Part shown: positions 1 to 8,922 of the stretch, one piece after another | Position numbering within the stretch: position 1 is the stretch's first letter | How the letters are laid out: every line of letters begins with the position of its first letter | NCBI GenBank assembly: GCA_030425825.1 | Contig: JAUHZY010000001.1 | Span: forward strand, 1,026,834 to 1,090,833 | Reading direction: 5' to 3' | DNA length: 64,000 bases | From: Alphaproteobacteria bacterium | GTDB taxonomy: Bacteria > Pseudomonadota > Alphaproteobacteria > JAUHZY01 | Translations under genes and position numbers: made by a program | The notes under the pieces: generated by a model | Seen by the model: the letters and a program-made list of their open reading frames with translations, nothing else | What the model was told of the DNA's origin: nothing | The model's database searches: none

Positions 1-856
1 CCCATAAAACTGTCGCTACTGCAAGCCACAACATAATACCTCCATGTGTGAAAGACACGTCCTGCACAAATAAAAGCGTAAACAAGCGAATCAAAACATA
101 CATTGAGAGTTTTGTTAAAAGACCTGCAAACAATGCGCTGACACCATACCCTGTTGCCGCATAAGAAGATGGCAGCCAAAAACAGAAGGGGAAAATTGCA
201 GATTTCAAAACAAGGGAAACCATAAACAAAACACTAATAATTGTAACAATATTTGTTTGTTCAATTCTCGGCAGAACATGGGCTAAATGCGCCATATTCA
301 ATGTCCCTGTCAAACCATACAGCATAGCGACAGCCATCAAGAAAAGCATCGTTCCTACTAAATTCAAAATCAGGTACTTTACAAGACCTTCGATTTGTTT
401 CTTTGTGCTGCCAATCGAAAGTAAAGCAAAAGTCGAAATCAAAGTCACCTCGAACCAAACATACAGATTAAAGACATCTCCTGTTAAACAAGCACCAATA
501 ATCCCTGTTATAAGAAAATTATAAAAACTATAATAATGGCTCTCAATAAGTTTTGGTGGTGTTGAACGCAATGTAAAAACACCAACACAAAATGAAACAG
601 CTGTCACTGCAAGCACCATAATAGCGCTAAACAAATCTGCAACGAAAGTAATCCCAAAAGGCGCAGGCCAACTGGCCATTTGCATCATCACGATGCCGCC
701 CTCATAGACATTATTAAAAAGATACAGTGCTGCACAAAAACACACAGCTTGAAAGGTAATAAAAATTGCTTTTTTAATCGCAGAGTAGCGCGCAGGAACA
801 ATAAAAAGAATAATCGCAGCGATTAAAGAAGCAAGGAACGGGGCCATAATAATCAT
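1..856 (-). CDS. mnhD: Na+/H+ antiporter subunit D (Mrp/Mnh), 3' end cut by window edge
   Basis: Membrane subunit of the multi-subunit Mrp (Mnh) cation/proton antiporter, related to the proton-pumping subunits of complex I. About 285 codons are open from position 856 to the window edge, so the C-terminus is missing. The protein is strongly hydrophobic. The family signature is visible around residues 215-250, with a Lys-containing helix followed by FWLPSSYAATGYGVSALFAG and then LLTKLSMYVLIR. The start chosen is the ATG at 856, which overlaps the mnhC stop as ATGA; an in-frame ATG at 847 is the alternative. It is the fourth gene of mnhABCD. Subunits E, F and G are expected beyond the left edge. 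Confidence 0.9.
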   Translation of the reverse strand, partial: MIIMAPFLASLIAAIILFIVPARYSAIKKAIFITFQAVCFCAALYLFNNVYEGGIVMMQMASWPAPFGITFVADLFSAIMVLAVTAVSFCVGVFTLRSTPPKLIESHYYSFYNFLITGIIGACLTGDVFNLYVWFEVTLISTFALLSIGSTKKQIEGLVKYLILNLVGTMLFLMAVAMLYGLTGTLNMAHLAHVLPRIEQTNIVTIISVLFMVSLVLKSAIFPFCFWLPSSYAATGYGVSALFAGLLTKLSMYVLIRLFTLLFVQDVSFTHGGIMLWLAVATVLW

Positions 857-1203
857 TCGCTGTCCCTCCGGCGTCTAATACGCAAGACATTTATTGTTTG
901 TGACGTCTTATGTAGCCTCAAAATCGTCATGCATGTGAAGCTGAAAAAAGCAAAACCAATAACAATCGCTGTCAAAACAAGGGCCTGCGGCAAAGGGTTT
1001 GCAGCCACATCCATCAATACCTGGTCTTCAGGAATAATTGGAGGCATTCCTTCACGCAAGCGGCCCATTAGAAAAATAAGAAGATTAATCGTATTCGCAA
1101 AAAGAAGTGTTCCAAACATAAAACGAATCATGTGTGGACTCAGCAAAAGATAAAAGCTTGCTGCCGACAAAAAGCCAATCAAGAACGTTAGAAGAAGATG
1201 CAT
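853..1203 (-). CDS. mnhC: Na+/H+ antiporter subunit C (Mrp/Mnh)
   Basis: Small membrane subunit of the Mrp antiporter, homologous to NuoK of complex I. It has 116 residues and three predicted helices, close to the usual 110-115 for MnhC. The frame is open further upstream, but the ATG at 1203 is preceded by GGAG at a good distance and lies two bases after the mnhB stop, so I start it there. A conserved segment GTLLFANTINLLIFLMGRL lies in the middle helix, as in NuoK-type proteins. Its stop overlaps the mnhD start, which suggests translational coupling in mnhABCD. Confidence 0.92.
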   Translation of the reverse strand: MHLLLTFLIGFLSAASFYLLLSPHMIRFMFGTLLFANTINLLIFLMGRLREGMPPIIPEDQVLMDVAANPLPQALVLTAIVIGFAFFSFTCMTILRLHKTSQTINVLRIRRRRDSE

Positions 1204-1205
1204 GA

Positions 1206-1607
1206 TCAATGCTCCTCCATGACAAAAATTGTTTTCAAGCAACCTGAAACGACAATACAAAAAACGCCAAGGTCAAACAATACAGGCGTACCTAGCGGAA
1301 AGAAACTGAGAGATTTATCCCACATCCCCGTCATGAAATCGGCGCCTTGCAACAAAGGGATCATTCCACTGGAAACAACAAAAACAAAACCAAAAAACAT
1401 CAAAAGATTCAAATTAATAGGCAGCGCTTTATGCGCCTGCGCGACACCCAAAACAAGATTTAAAAGTGCAAAGCCCAACGTCATCATAAGGCCTGCGATA
1501 AAACCGCCGCCTGGCAAGTTATGCCCTCTGTATAAAAAGGTCAAAGAAAGCAAAACAAAAATCCAAAAAATAAACCTGACAAGGTAAGTGATAATCACAG
1601 AGTTCAT
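1206..1607 (-). CDS. mnhB: Na+/H+ antiporter subunit B (Mrp/Mnh)
   Basis: Membrane subunit B of the Mrp antiporter, 133 residues with about four helices. The family hallmark GHNLPGGGFIAGL sits near residues 28-40, after the first helix. The ATG overlaps the mnhA stop as TAATG, so the two genes are probably translationally coupled. Together with mnhA, mnhC and mnhD it would exchange cytoplasmic Na+ (or K+) for external protons, supporting pH and salt tolerance. B is a separate gene here, as in the seven-gene form of the system; the presence of E, F and G cannot be checked inside the window. Confidence 0.93.
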   Translation of the reverse strand: MNSVIITYLVRFIFWIFVLLSLTFLYRGHNLPGGGFIAGLMMTLGFALLNLVLGVAQAHKALPINLNLLMFFGFVFVVSSGMIPLLQGADFMTGMWDKSLSFFPLGTPVLFDLGVFCIVVSGCLKTIFVMEEH

Positions 1608-3802
1608 TATAACGTCGCCTTTCCTGGTTTAACCTTTAGAAGATTATATCCTGCAAGCGCTGCGATCCCAACAACGAGTGACTCACCGAGCGTATCAAAC
1701 CCTCTGAAATCAACAAGAATAACATTCACAACATTGCGACCATACGCTTTCAAATAGCTATTATTGAGGTAGAAGTCACTCACCATAAGATCAATGGGGA
1801 ATTTCAGAATCTCATAAACAATCGAAGAAACAATGACACCGAACATAATCGCAACGACAGCGTCCATTACCCTAAACTGCTGACGCAACAAAGGAAGGTG
1901 CTTTAGCATCAAAAGTGAAATAATAACAGAAAGTGCCTCAACCATAACCTGTGTCAAGGCCAAGTCAGGAGCGCCAAAAATCATAAACATCAGCGCAATA
2001 CACACACCTATTCCACCAAGGGCAGCAACAATCAAGAACCTAGATTGAGAAGACACCATCACAACAGCCATTGTGATTAAAAGACCTACTAAAGTAACCT
2101 GATATCCACCAATCTCAGAAAGAGAGATAACAATTTTCCCATCACCCCAACTTCCCAAAAGAGGATAGATTAAAATAACAAGAGCAAAGACAACAGCATA
2201 AAGCTGTGCAGATGGCGAGGAATACTGAACGCGACTCACAACAAAAGACGTAGCCTGCGAAAACGCAGCGATTGTCTTTTTAAAACAAACATCCCCACAC
2301 GCCTGGAAAAATTGGAAAAATGCATTTCTTTTATAAATGACAAAACCACCTATCAGATAGGTAAATGCACTTGCAAAAAGTGCAGGCGTTAAGCCATGCC
2401 ACAAATATAGTTTTGCACTATCCGAAATCATTGGATCGATAAAACCTGAAAGAGCCTTTGGTTTTATTCCAAAATACAAACCCAGCAGCGACAAAACTAA
2501 TGGAGAAAAACACAGTAGAAAACTTGAAGTAGCTTTTTTTCTTTTTCTGTTTTTTGATGTACGCAAGAAAGGTCTAATACCAACCAAGAAAGCAACCATC
2601 ATCATAATAGCGTTTGCAACAATGACGATAAACAAATAAGTAGGCGCAGAAGCAAAAGGTGACTTAAAGAAAGACTCATAAACAATTTCCTTAGAAATAA
2701 AACTAAAGAAAGGAATGAAGCCTGCCATAGCCAGCGCTAACAACACGCCAGAAATAGTCACCATACTTGGCCTGTAGCCATGCAGCTTGTTGATTTCACG
2801 ACTGCCAAACTTTTTGGCGTAAATACCAACCTGCAAAAACAACCCCGCCTTATAAAGCGCGTGCGCAATGATAAAAAGAAGGCAAGCTTGAATCGCAAGA
2901 CTGGATCCCAACCCTATCAATACAACCATCAATCCCAAAGAAGTAACTGTTGAATGCGCCAAAAGCATTTTCAAGTCTGTTGATTTAAAACTATTATAAC
3001 TCCCCACAAGAACTGTCAGGATGCCAGCTGACACTAAAGTTTCTTGCCATAAAGCTGTGCCGCCTAAAATAGGAGAAAAACGAAGAAGCAGATAAACACC
3101 CGCTTTTACCATTGTCGCAGAGTGTAAATATGCACTTGCAGGCGTTGGTGCAGCCATCGCCCCTGGCAGCCAAGAATGAAATGGGAACTGCGCTGACTTT
3201 GAAAAAGCACCCAAAAGAATCAAAGGTAGAAAGATAACGTAATGTGCGTTCGCTTTCAGCAAGTCACTCGCCTTCAAAAGGTCGGGGATGTAATATGACC
3301 CAGCAACACCAGCCATCAAAACAAAACCTACAAGCATAAACAGTCCGCCTAGGCCTGTAATAATTAGCGCTTTTAATGCCGCTTTTCTTGCTTTTTCCTC
3401 TTCATGGTTAAACCCAATCAAGAAAAATGATGTGATCCCTGTAAGCTCCCAGAAAATGAACAGCGAAATAAGATCATTTGCTAAAACCAAGCCCAACATT
3501 GAAACCATGAAAAGAAACAAGATCGTATAAAAACGGAAAACAGCTTCTTTTACACTTAAATACTGTGTCAAATATTGGAAAACAAGCGCACCAATTCCTG
3601 TAATAATTAAACAAAAGAAAAGAGATAACGCATCCAGCTTGAAAGAAAGAGAAAGACCTAAAGAACTTAAAAACTCATGGGACCAGAAAATCGTTTTTCC
3701 TGCCAAAACGCCACTAGCACTTTGAAAAAGGCATGCAAAAATTGTGGCACTTAACAATGCCAGTAACCAGCCACATAGTTGATGGAAAAACAGTTTATTC
3801 AT
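1607..3802 (-). CDS. mnhA: Na+/H+ antiporter subunit A (Mrp/Mnh)
   Basis: Largest Mrp antiporter subunit, homologous to NuoL, with about 731 residues. The NuoL-like core contains KSAQFPFHSWLPGAMAAPTP followed by SAYLHSATMVKAG, the proton-channel signature. After it comes an MbhD/DUF4040-like segment (GAPDLALTQVMVEALSV), then a C-terminal part with NVVNVILVDFRGFDTLGE that is typical of MnhA. The frame could begin at a TTG at 3820, but the first ATG is at 3802; neither has a clear ribosome-binding site. It heads mnhABCD and lies 39 bases after the glycosyltransferase stop, so it may be read from an upstream promoter. Confidence 0.93.
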   Translation of the reverse strand: MNKLFFHQLCGWLLALLSATIFACLFQSASGVLAGKTIFWSHEFLSSLGLSLSFKLDALSLFFCLIITGIGALVFQYLTQYLSVKEAVFRFYTILFLFMVSMLGLVLANDLISLFIFWELTGITSFFLIGFNHEEEKARKAALKALIITGLGGLFMLVGFVLMAGVAGSYYIPDLLKASDLLKANAHYVIFLPLILLGAFSKSAQFPFHSWLPGAMAAPTPASAYLHSATMVKAGVYLLLRFSPILGGTALWQETLVSAGILTVLVGSYNSFKSTDLKMLLAHSTVTSLGLMVVLIGLGSSLAIQACLLFIIAHALYKAGLFLQVGIYAKKFGSREINKLHGYRPSMVTISGVLLALAMAGFIPFFSFISKEIVYESFFKSPFASAPTYLFIVIVANAIMMMVAFLVGIRPFLRTSKNRKRKKATSSFLLCFSPLVLSLLGLYFGIKPKALSGFIDPMISDSAKLYLWHGLTPALFASAFTYLIGGFVIYKRNAFFQFFQACGDVCFKKTIAAFSQATSFVVSRVQYSSPSAQLYAVVFALVILIYPLLGSWGDGKIVISLSEIGGYQVTLVGLLITMAVVMVSSQSRFLIVAALGGIGVCIALMFMIFGAPDLALTQVMVEALSVIISLLMLKHLPLLRQQFRVMDAVVAIMFGVIVSSIVYEILKFPIDLMVSDFYLNNSYLKAYGRNVVNVILVDFRGFDTLGESLVVGIAALAGYNLLKVKPGKATL

Positions 3803-3841
3803 GGAAGACAATTTAGACAATTTTCATAGATGCCACAAGTT

Positions 3842-5545
3842 TTATTGATGTGAATATGGTGGGTTTTTATAGCTGTTGTGCGGAATAATCAAAAAGCCAC
3901 ATTTATGCAGCCAACAAAGCGTCATTTGCGCACGATGCTGCTTGAATCCTTGAAATAACTTTTTAACATCTAAGACCTTAGACTGCGGGTTATTTCTTAG
4001 GAAGCCTAATAATTTTAGCATCTCAGAATCATCAACAAACATGCTTTGAGAAAAATCGTTAAACTTTTGACGACGCATTTTTATGACATCTTCGTCACTA
4101 ACACCGTCAACAAGAGAAACGCTTGCATCATCGTGCATCAACGTTGTCGCATAGTGCTCAAAAATAACAAATGGATCATTTCGAACAGGCCAAATTGAAG
4201 AAGAACCATCTAACTTGCAAAGCTCATCCGCATGATTACGACGCTCGCTTAAATCAGCCCACAAGTCTTGATATGATTTAACAATATTTGACCAATCAAA
4301 AACCTCTTTTGCTCTTTTTCGTCCAGCCTCACCCATTTTCTTGCGAAGATCTGCATCGACCACCAGTTTTTCGAAAACATCTGCACAAACAGGCACATCC
4401 ACACCAACAACTTGAGACGAGTAACCAATATATCGGTCATAGGATAAAGTTTCTTCTGCATGTGATTGAGCCAACTTCATACCTTCGCCTGGTGGCGGCA
4501 TAACGGTTGGAACCACAAAACCGTCCACACCATCACGCACTGTTTCTCGATAACCATCCCAATCTGAAACAACAACTGGCAAACCAGCTGCCATCGCCTC
4601 AATAGGCACCAAACCAAAAGTCTCTTGAATATTATCAGAAAGCGAGCAAAAGATATCAGAAGCATGCCAGATACCTTCTCTGATTTCGGGCCTACGGCCA
4701 TCAATAAAGTGGTGCTTGACTGACGGCGCGTAGTTATGCGCACCCTCTTCAAAACCATCTTGAATGCCTTTATTTGCAAACCATCCTGCCTGGACCAAGT
4801 GAATTTTCTTTCCCGTTCTTTTGTGCACCTCTTCCAAAGCCATATACATCGGCAACGGGTGTGCTTTTGCATGATATGAAAGGCGACCAACGAACAAAAC
4901 AACGATGGCATCATCGTCTGCATTGATTTCTTTTCTAAACCGTGCTCTGTTTGCATCTATGTTTTGATTAAACTGCTCACAGTCAACACCCAAAGGAATA
5001 ATCGGAAGCTGTAAAGGGATATCTGGCTTTGACCCTATTCTTTGCTCTAAAAAATTTCCATAATCATCTAGCAAAACCTCAACCATCTTCTTGACTGAAT
5101 ATGATGTACAAATCAGCGCATCCCACGGCTGAACAGGAGATGTCAAAAACTCCCCCAAAGAATCCATAACACCGGACGAAGCTGTCGTGTGCGTCACACC
5201 ACAAATGCTGTATGCTCGCTGGTTATGAAATCGACGTCTCCATGCAAGATTCCCAACACCAGGTGCAGGGTAGTAAAGACAGCCAACATCTTCTAGATGA
5301 TTATGTGCAGCATGAGGAATCCATTTTAGCTTCTTCCCATGATTTGCGCCCAGCCACTGACTCGCCTGTGAACAGAAATATTTAAATTCAGATTCCAGAG
5401 CACTGTAGCAAGCAAATGTATCTACTTCTGCCGTTTGAATAAAAGCTTTTAAAAAGCCTTCGCCTGCAGCTTGCCTACCCATAAGCTTCTTTCCCGAAGT
5501 ACGATAACCATCAGGTGCATAGAAAATTGCAGCATTTTTTGACAT
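3842..5545 (-). CDS. Glycosyltransferase family 4 with extra C-terminal domain
   Basis: Predicted retaining GT-B glycosyltransferase (GT4), 567 residues, probably cytoplasmic. The second Rossmann half shows VVLFVGRLSYHAKAHP and then the donor-binding EX7E region ETFGLVPIEAMAAGLPVVVS, with both glutamates present. After the GT-B fold, about 130 residues form an acidic, probably helical C-terminal domain ending in a Leu/Cys-rich segment. I do not recognise that domain. Acceptor and sugar are unknown. The gene lies six bases after the HlyD-type adaptor gene of a type I secretion pair, so it may glycosylate the exported protein or make a secreted polymer; that is inference from position. GAGAGGA precedes the ATG. 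Confidence 0.8.
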   Translation of the reverse strand: MSKNAAIFYAPDGYRTSGKKLMGRQAAGEGFLKAFIQTAEVDTFACYSALESEFKYFCSQASQWLGANHGKKLKWIPHAAHNHLEDVGCLYYPAPGVGNLAWRRRFHNQRAYSICGVTHTTASSGVMDSLGEFLTSPVQPWDALICTSYSVKKMVEVLLDDYGNFLEQRIGSKPDIPLQLPIIPLGVDCEQFNQNIDANRARFRKEINADDDAIVVLFVGRLSYHAKAHPLPMYMALEEVHKRTGKKIHLVQAGWFANKGIQDGFEEGAHNYAPSVKHHFIDGRRPEIREGIWHASDIFCSLSDNIQETFGLVPIEAMAAGLPVVVSDWDGYRETVRDGVDGFVVPTVMPPPGEGMKLAQSHAEETLSYDRYIGYSSQVVGVDVPVCADVFEKLVVDADLRKKMGEAGRKRAKEVFDWSNIVKSYQDLWADLSERRNHADELCKLDGSSSIWPVRNDPFVIFEHYATTLMHDDASVSLVDGVSDEDVIKMRRQKFNDFSQSMFVDDSEMLKLLGFLRNNPQSKVLDVKKLFQGFKQHRAQMTLCWLHKCGFLIIPHNSYKNPPYSHQ

Positions 5546-5551
5546 AACAGC

Positions 5552-6922
5552 TTATTCCTCTCTGAAGGCGCGATCAAAGATTTGCCACATCGGGCCTAAA
5601 ATAGCCTCCAAGGCTGTTCTTTCGCCTGTTACGATCATGGCATCAACAGGCATACCAGGATAAAGTTCGATGTTTTTAAATTCTGCCAGCGATTCAGGAG
5701 AAGCCTCAATTTTTGCCAGGTAATAATTTCCTTGCCCATTTGGCATTGGCAGGGCATCTGCCGAAACATGAACAACCTTACCTTCAATCAAAGGCGTTGT
5801 TTTAAAGTTATATGCTGTAAACCTAAGTGATGCTTTTTGACCAGGATGTACCAAATCAATATCAACAGGTTTCACACGCGTTTCAACGATCAGCTTCTCG
5901 TCATCAGGCACAATGTCCATCAAAGGCTCGCTCCCACGAATCACACCACCAACGGTATGAACGTTAAGACCGACAACAACACCTGATGCAGGAGAACGAA
6001 TCTCGTTTTTTTCATAAATATCTTGTGCACTACGCACGCGCTCAGACAGTCCTGCAAGATTTGCTTGAACCTTATTAAGTTCATTGGCAACCTGTGTCGC
6101 AGCCTGGTCTTTCATAGATATAATTTGAAGCTTTGTCTCCTGAATAGACTGCTCCGCACGCGCACGAAAAGCCTTGTTCTGCCCCAAAGACCCTTGAATA
6201 AGTGCTTCGTGACGCTGCAGTGCAAGCAAACGAGACTGTCTCTCCAAGCCTTTATCAACAAGAATTTTAATGGAGCCCACTTCTTGGTTAATAAGCTCTA
6301 ATTGACGCTGATCAGATTTCTTTTGCGCCCCAAGAGCTGATATTTCCTCTTTAATTTGTTCAATTTTTTGTTCCAAGATTTCAACACGCCCAGCACCTGT
6401 TTTTTTACGAGACTCAAAAAGCTTTCTTTCACCCTCCATTACTTCCCAAATTTTTTCGTCATCTTTTTGTGCCAACAACTCTTGTGGGAATTTTATTTTA
6501 TCAAGATTATCACGCTCAGCAATAAGGCGTGCCTCTTGCGCAAGCAAAGAGTTATATTGTGTACGTGCCATTTGTAGACTTGAATCAGTTTGTGTCATAT
6601 CAAGGCGCAATAAAACCTGCCCCTTATGAACACGGGAACCTTCTTCAACAAGGATTTCATTAATAATACCGCCAGAGAAATGTTGAATTGTTTTTCTGTT
6701 TTTATCAACAGTCACAATACCTTTTGATAAAACTGCAGAATCAAGGGGTGCGTAGATTGACCACAACAAGAACCCTCCTAAAAAAACAAGAATACCTATG
6801 ATGCCAACAACAATAGGCCTTCTCCAATCTTCTTCTTCCTGCTTTTTACCTGGAAACAATCTGCCAAGAAGGCCTTTCGGTTGTGCGGGCTTCATAGCAC
6901 CACCTTCGATCATCATTGTCAT
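5552..6922 (-). CDS. HlyD-family type I secretion adaptor (membrane fusion protein)
   Basis: Periplasmic adaptor linking an inner-membrane ABC exporter to an outer-membrane TolC-type channel. It has 456 residues: a short cytoplasmic tail, one helix near residues 36-58, then biotinyl-lipoyl-like half-motifs (IQHFSGGIINEILVEEGSRV and IRSPASGVVVGLNV) flanking a long coiled coil, and a beta-barrel end with VKPVDIDLVHPGQKA. This is the PrtE/AprE branch. The ATG at 6922 directly follows the ATPase stop and has AAGGGAA upstream; an ATG at 6895 (residue 10) also has AAGGTGG before it and is a possible alternative start. No TolC gene or RTX-type substrate is in the window. Confidence 0.9.
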   Translation of the reverse strand: MTMMIEGGAMKPAQPKGLLGRLFPGKKQEEEDWRRPIVVGIIGILVFLGGFLLWSIYAPLDSAVLSKGIVTVDKNRKTIQHFSGGIINEILVEEGSRVHKGQVLLRLDMTQTDSSLQMARTQYNSLLAQEARLIAERDNLDKIKFPQELLAQKDDEKIWEVMEGERKLFESRKKTGAGRVEILEQKIEQIKEEISALGAQKKSDQRQLELINQEVGSIKILVDKGLERQSRLLALQRHEALIQGSLGQNKAFRARAEQSIQETKLQIISMKDQAATQVANELNKVQANLAGLSERVRSAQDIYEKNEIRSPASGVVVGLNVHTVGGVIRGSEPLMDIVPDDEKLIVETRVKPVDIDLVHPGQKASLRFTAYNFKTTPLIEGKVVHVSADALPMPNGQGNYYLAKIEASPESLAEFKNIELYPGMPVDAMIVTGERTALEAILGPMWQIFDRAFREE

Positions 6923-8770
6923 TTATATTGTTCCCTTCTTAGACAGAGGCGTTTGACCAATACCATCAGGCAGGTCTGTGTCAGCAGACATAAGGTCATA
7001 ATCAGATTTTTTCTCTAATGCTTTTTTCTGAGACATTTTTTGTTTTATTGCTTGAGGCGAGACAGCAGAAGAAACTTTCGCATTCTTTTGAGAAGACATA
7101 CTCATACGCTGCAAAACCTCATCACGAGGACCTGAGAGCGCAACCTTACCACCTTTGATATAAATAATTTTATCAACCATTTTTAGAATTTCTTTACGGT
7201 GAGAAACCAAAACAACTGTCACACCTTCTTTGCGAGCCCCCATGATAGCGCGCGCTAGTGCCGCCTCACCCTCTGCATCAAGGTTTGCATTTGGTTCATC
7301 CAAGACCATCATTTTAGGATTTCCATACAATGCGCGCGCTAAACCAATGCGCTGGCGCTGACCACCTGAAAGCTTTGCGCCACTGATCCCGATGTCAGTA
7401 TCATATCCTTTTGAAAACTTTAAGATCATTTCATGAACGCCTGCTTTTTGTGCAGCTTCAACAACTTTTTCTGGATCCTCATCATTCATACGTGCAATGT
7501 TTTGACGAACAGTTCCCGCAAAAAGCTCAACATTCTGAGGTAAATAGCCGACATACTGGCCCCGACTTTCTTGAGGCCATTGATAAATATCAGCACCATC
7601 TAAACGAATACAGCCTAATTGAGGCTTAATCACACCAACCATAAGCTTTGCGATTGTTGACTTTCCCGAGGCAGTTGCACCGATAATCGCCGTCACTTCG
7701 CCGGGCTCAATATCAAAAACAACCCTTGCAACAACAGGCTTCGATGCCTTTGGCGGTGTATAGGTTAACTTCTCTGCTGAAATGCGACCTTTGGGCTCAG
7801 GCAATGCCATCGCCGCGTTTTCATCAGGCGCACTTTCCAATAGTTTTTTTAATCGCTTATATGCATCTCTTGCCCCAACAACACCTTGCCAATTACTTAC
7901 CATCATCACAACAGGCGCTAGAATACGACTACTCATAATAAGTGCTGCAACCATGGCTCCAGGGTGAATTTTGTGGTCGATGATTAAAAGAGCACTAACC
8001 GAAACAACTAACAACTGTGCAATCATCTGAATACCGCGCGTTGTGACAGAGAAAGTAGAACTTATATCTGTCGCCTTCACTTTTGAAACACGCGCTTTTT
8101 TAACACTCTGCTGCCATGTTTTTAAAATACCAGGCATCATTCCCATCGCCATAATAACTTCAGCATTATCAATATTAGAGCGCGTATCTTTCATAACCCT
8201 CCAAGAATCTTCTTCTGATTCTTCTGAGGGTTTTTTTGTCATGAGTTCTGTCATGACAGCTAAGGTCAATAGCAGAAAAGCACCAACAAGCATCACGCCG
8301 CCAAGCACAGGGTGAATCATGAAAAAGATAAGAATAAAGAAAGGGAGCCACATCGAGTCCATAATTGAATAAAGTGACGAGCTTGATAAGAAACCCTTTA
8401 ATTGCGCAAGGTCCTTCATACCACGCGCCTCTCTTTCAGAGCCGGAATCCAGTGTTTTCAACAAATGACAACGGAATACTTCTTGCGAAAGTTCTCTGTC
8501 TATCTTCGCACCAACACGTGACATCGTCCTTGCGCGCATAACATCAATAAAAATCTGCATAATCAAAGCGCCGACAGAAATAATAACAAGCATCACAAGT
8601 GTCGGGATACTCTGAGAAGGAAGAACACGCTGAAAAATTTGCATCATCGCCAAAGGCGTCGCCAACATCATTAAGTTAGATAAAAAACTAAATAAGAAAA
8701 CAGCAACAAATGCCATACGACATTCTTTTAAGCTTTTCTTGACACTGGGCTTTTCGGGTTTTTTCGCCAT
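6923..8770 (-). CDS. Type I secretion ABC transporter ATPase/permease, PrtD family
   Basis: Inner-membrane ABC exporter of a type I secretion system, 615 residues. The N-terminal half is a transmembrane domain of up to six helices (about residues 20-310). The ATPase half has Walker A GATASGKST, the signature LSGGQRQRIGLARAL and Walker B MMVLDEPNANLD. A hydrophilic, probably disordered tail of about 60 residues follows. No peptidase C39 or CLD domain precedes the membrane part, which fits the PrtD/AprD type rather than HlyB. It starts the operon with the adaptor gene (zero-base gap) and the glycosyltransferase. The exported substrate is not identifiable here. Confidence 0.92.
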   Translation of the reverse strand: MAKKPEKPSVKKSLKECRMAFVAVFLFSFLSNLMMLATPLAMMQIFQRVLPSQSIPTLVMLVIISVGALIMQIFIDVMRARTMSRVGAKIDRELSQEVFRCHLLKTLDSGSEREARGMKDLAQLKGFLSSSSLYSIMDSMWLPFFILIFFMIHPVLGGVMLVGAFLLLTLAVMTELMTKKPSEESEEDSWRVMKDTRSNIDNAEVIMAMGMMPGILKTWQQSVKKARVSKVKATDISSTFSVTTRGIQMIAQLLVVSVSALLIIDHKIHPGAMVAALIMSSRILAPVVMMVSNWQGVVGARDAYKRLKKLLESAPDENAAMALPEPKGRISAEKLTYTPPKASKPVVARVVFDIEPGEVTAIIGATASGKSTIAKLMVGVIKPQLGCIRLDGADIYQWPQESRGQYVGYLPQNVELFAGTVRQNIARMNDEDPEKVVEAAQKAGVHEMILKFSKGYDTDIGISGAKLSGGQRQRIGLARALYGNPKMMVLDEPNANLDAEGEAALARAIMGARKEGVTVVLVSHRKEILKMVDKIIYIKGGKVALSGPRDEVLQRMSMSSQKNAKVSSAVSPQAIKQKMSQKKALEKKSDYDLMSADTDLPDGIGQTPLSKKGTI

Positions 8771-8922
8771 TAAATTCTCTACTAATTTATTGAATTGAAA
8801 ATAATTTTAAGACTAATTGTTTCCTTCTAAAAAGCATCAGGAATGCTCGCGAAAGTAAGATTCAAAAAAAATACAACACCTGGAAGATAAAGTCCAGATC
8901 CCATCATGAAAAAAGACTCTCT

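Noticed and set aside
261-458. Open frame of 65 codons on the minus strand
   Set aside because: It lies in another frame of mnhD, whose own frame is open from 856 to the edge and encodes a clear antiporter subunit.
4477-4956. Minus-strand open frame of 159 codons inside the glycosyltransferase gene
   Set aside because: It is an alternative frame of the GT4 gene, whose own frame carries intact motifs.
8863-8898. Possible terminator after the histidine kinase gene
   Set aside because: The stem is only about five base pairs and the T tract lies seven or more bases away, so it is not supported as an intrinsic terminator.
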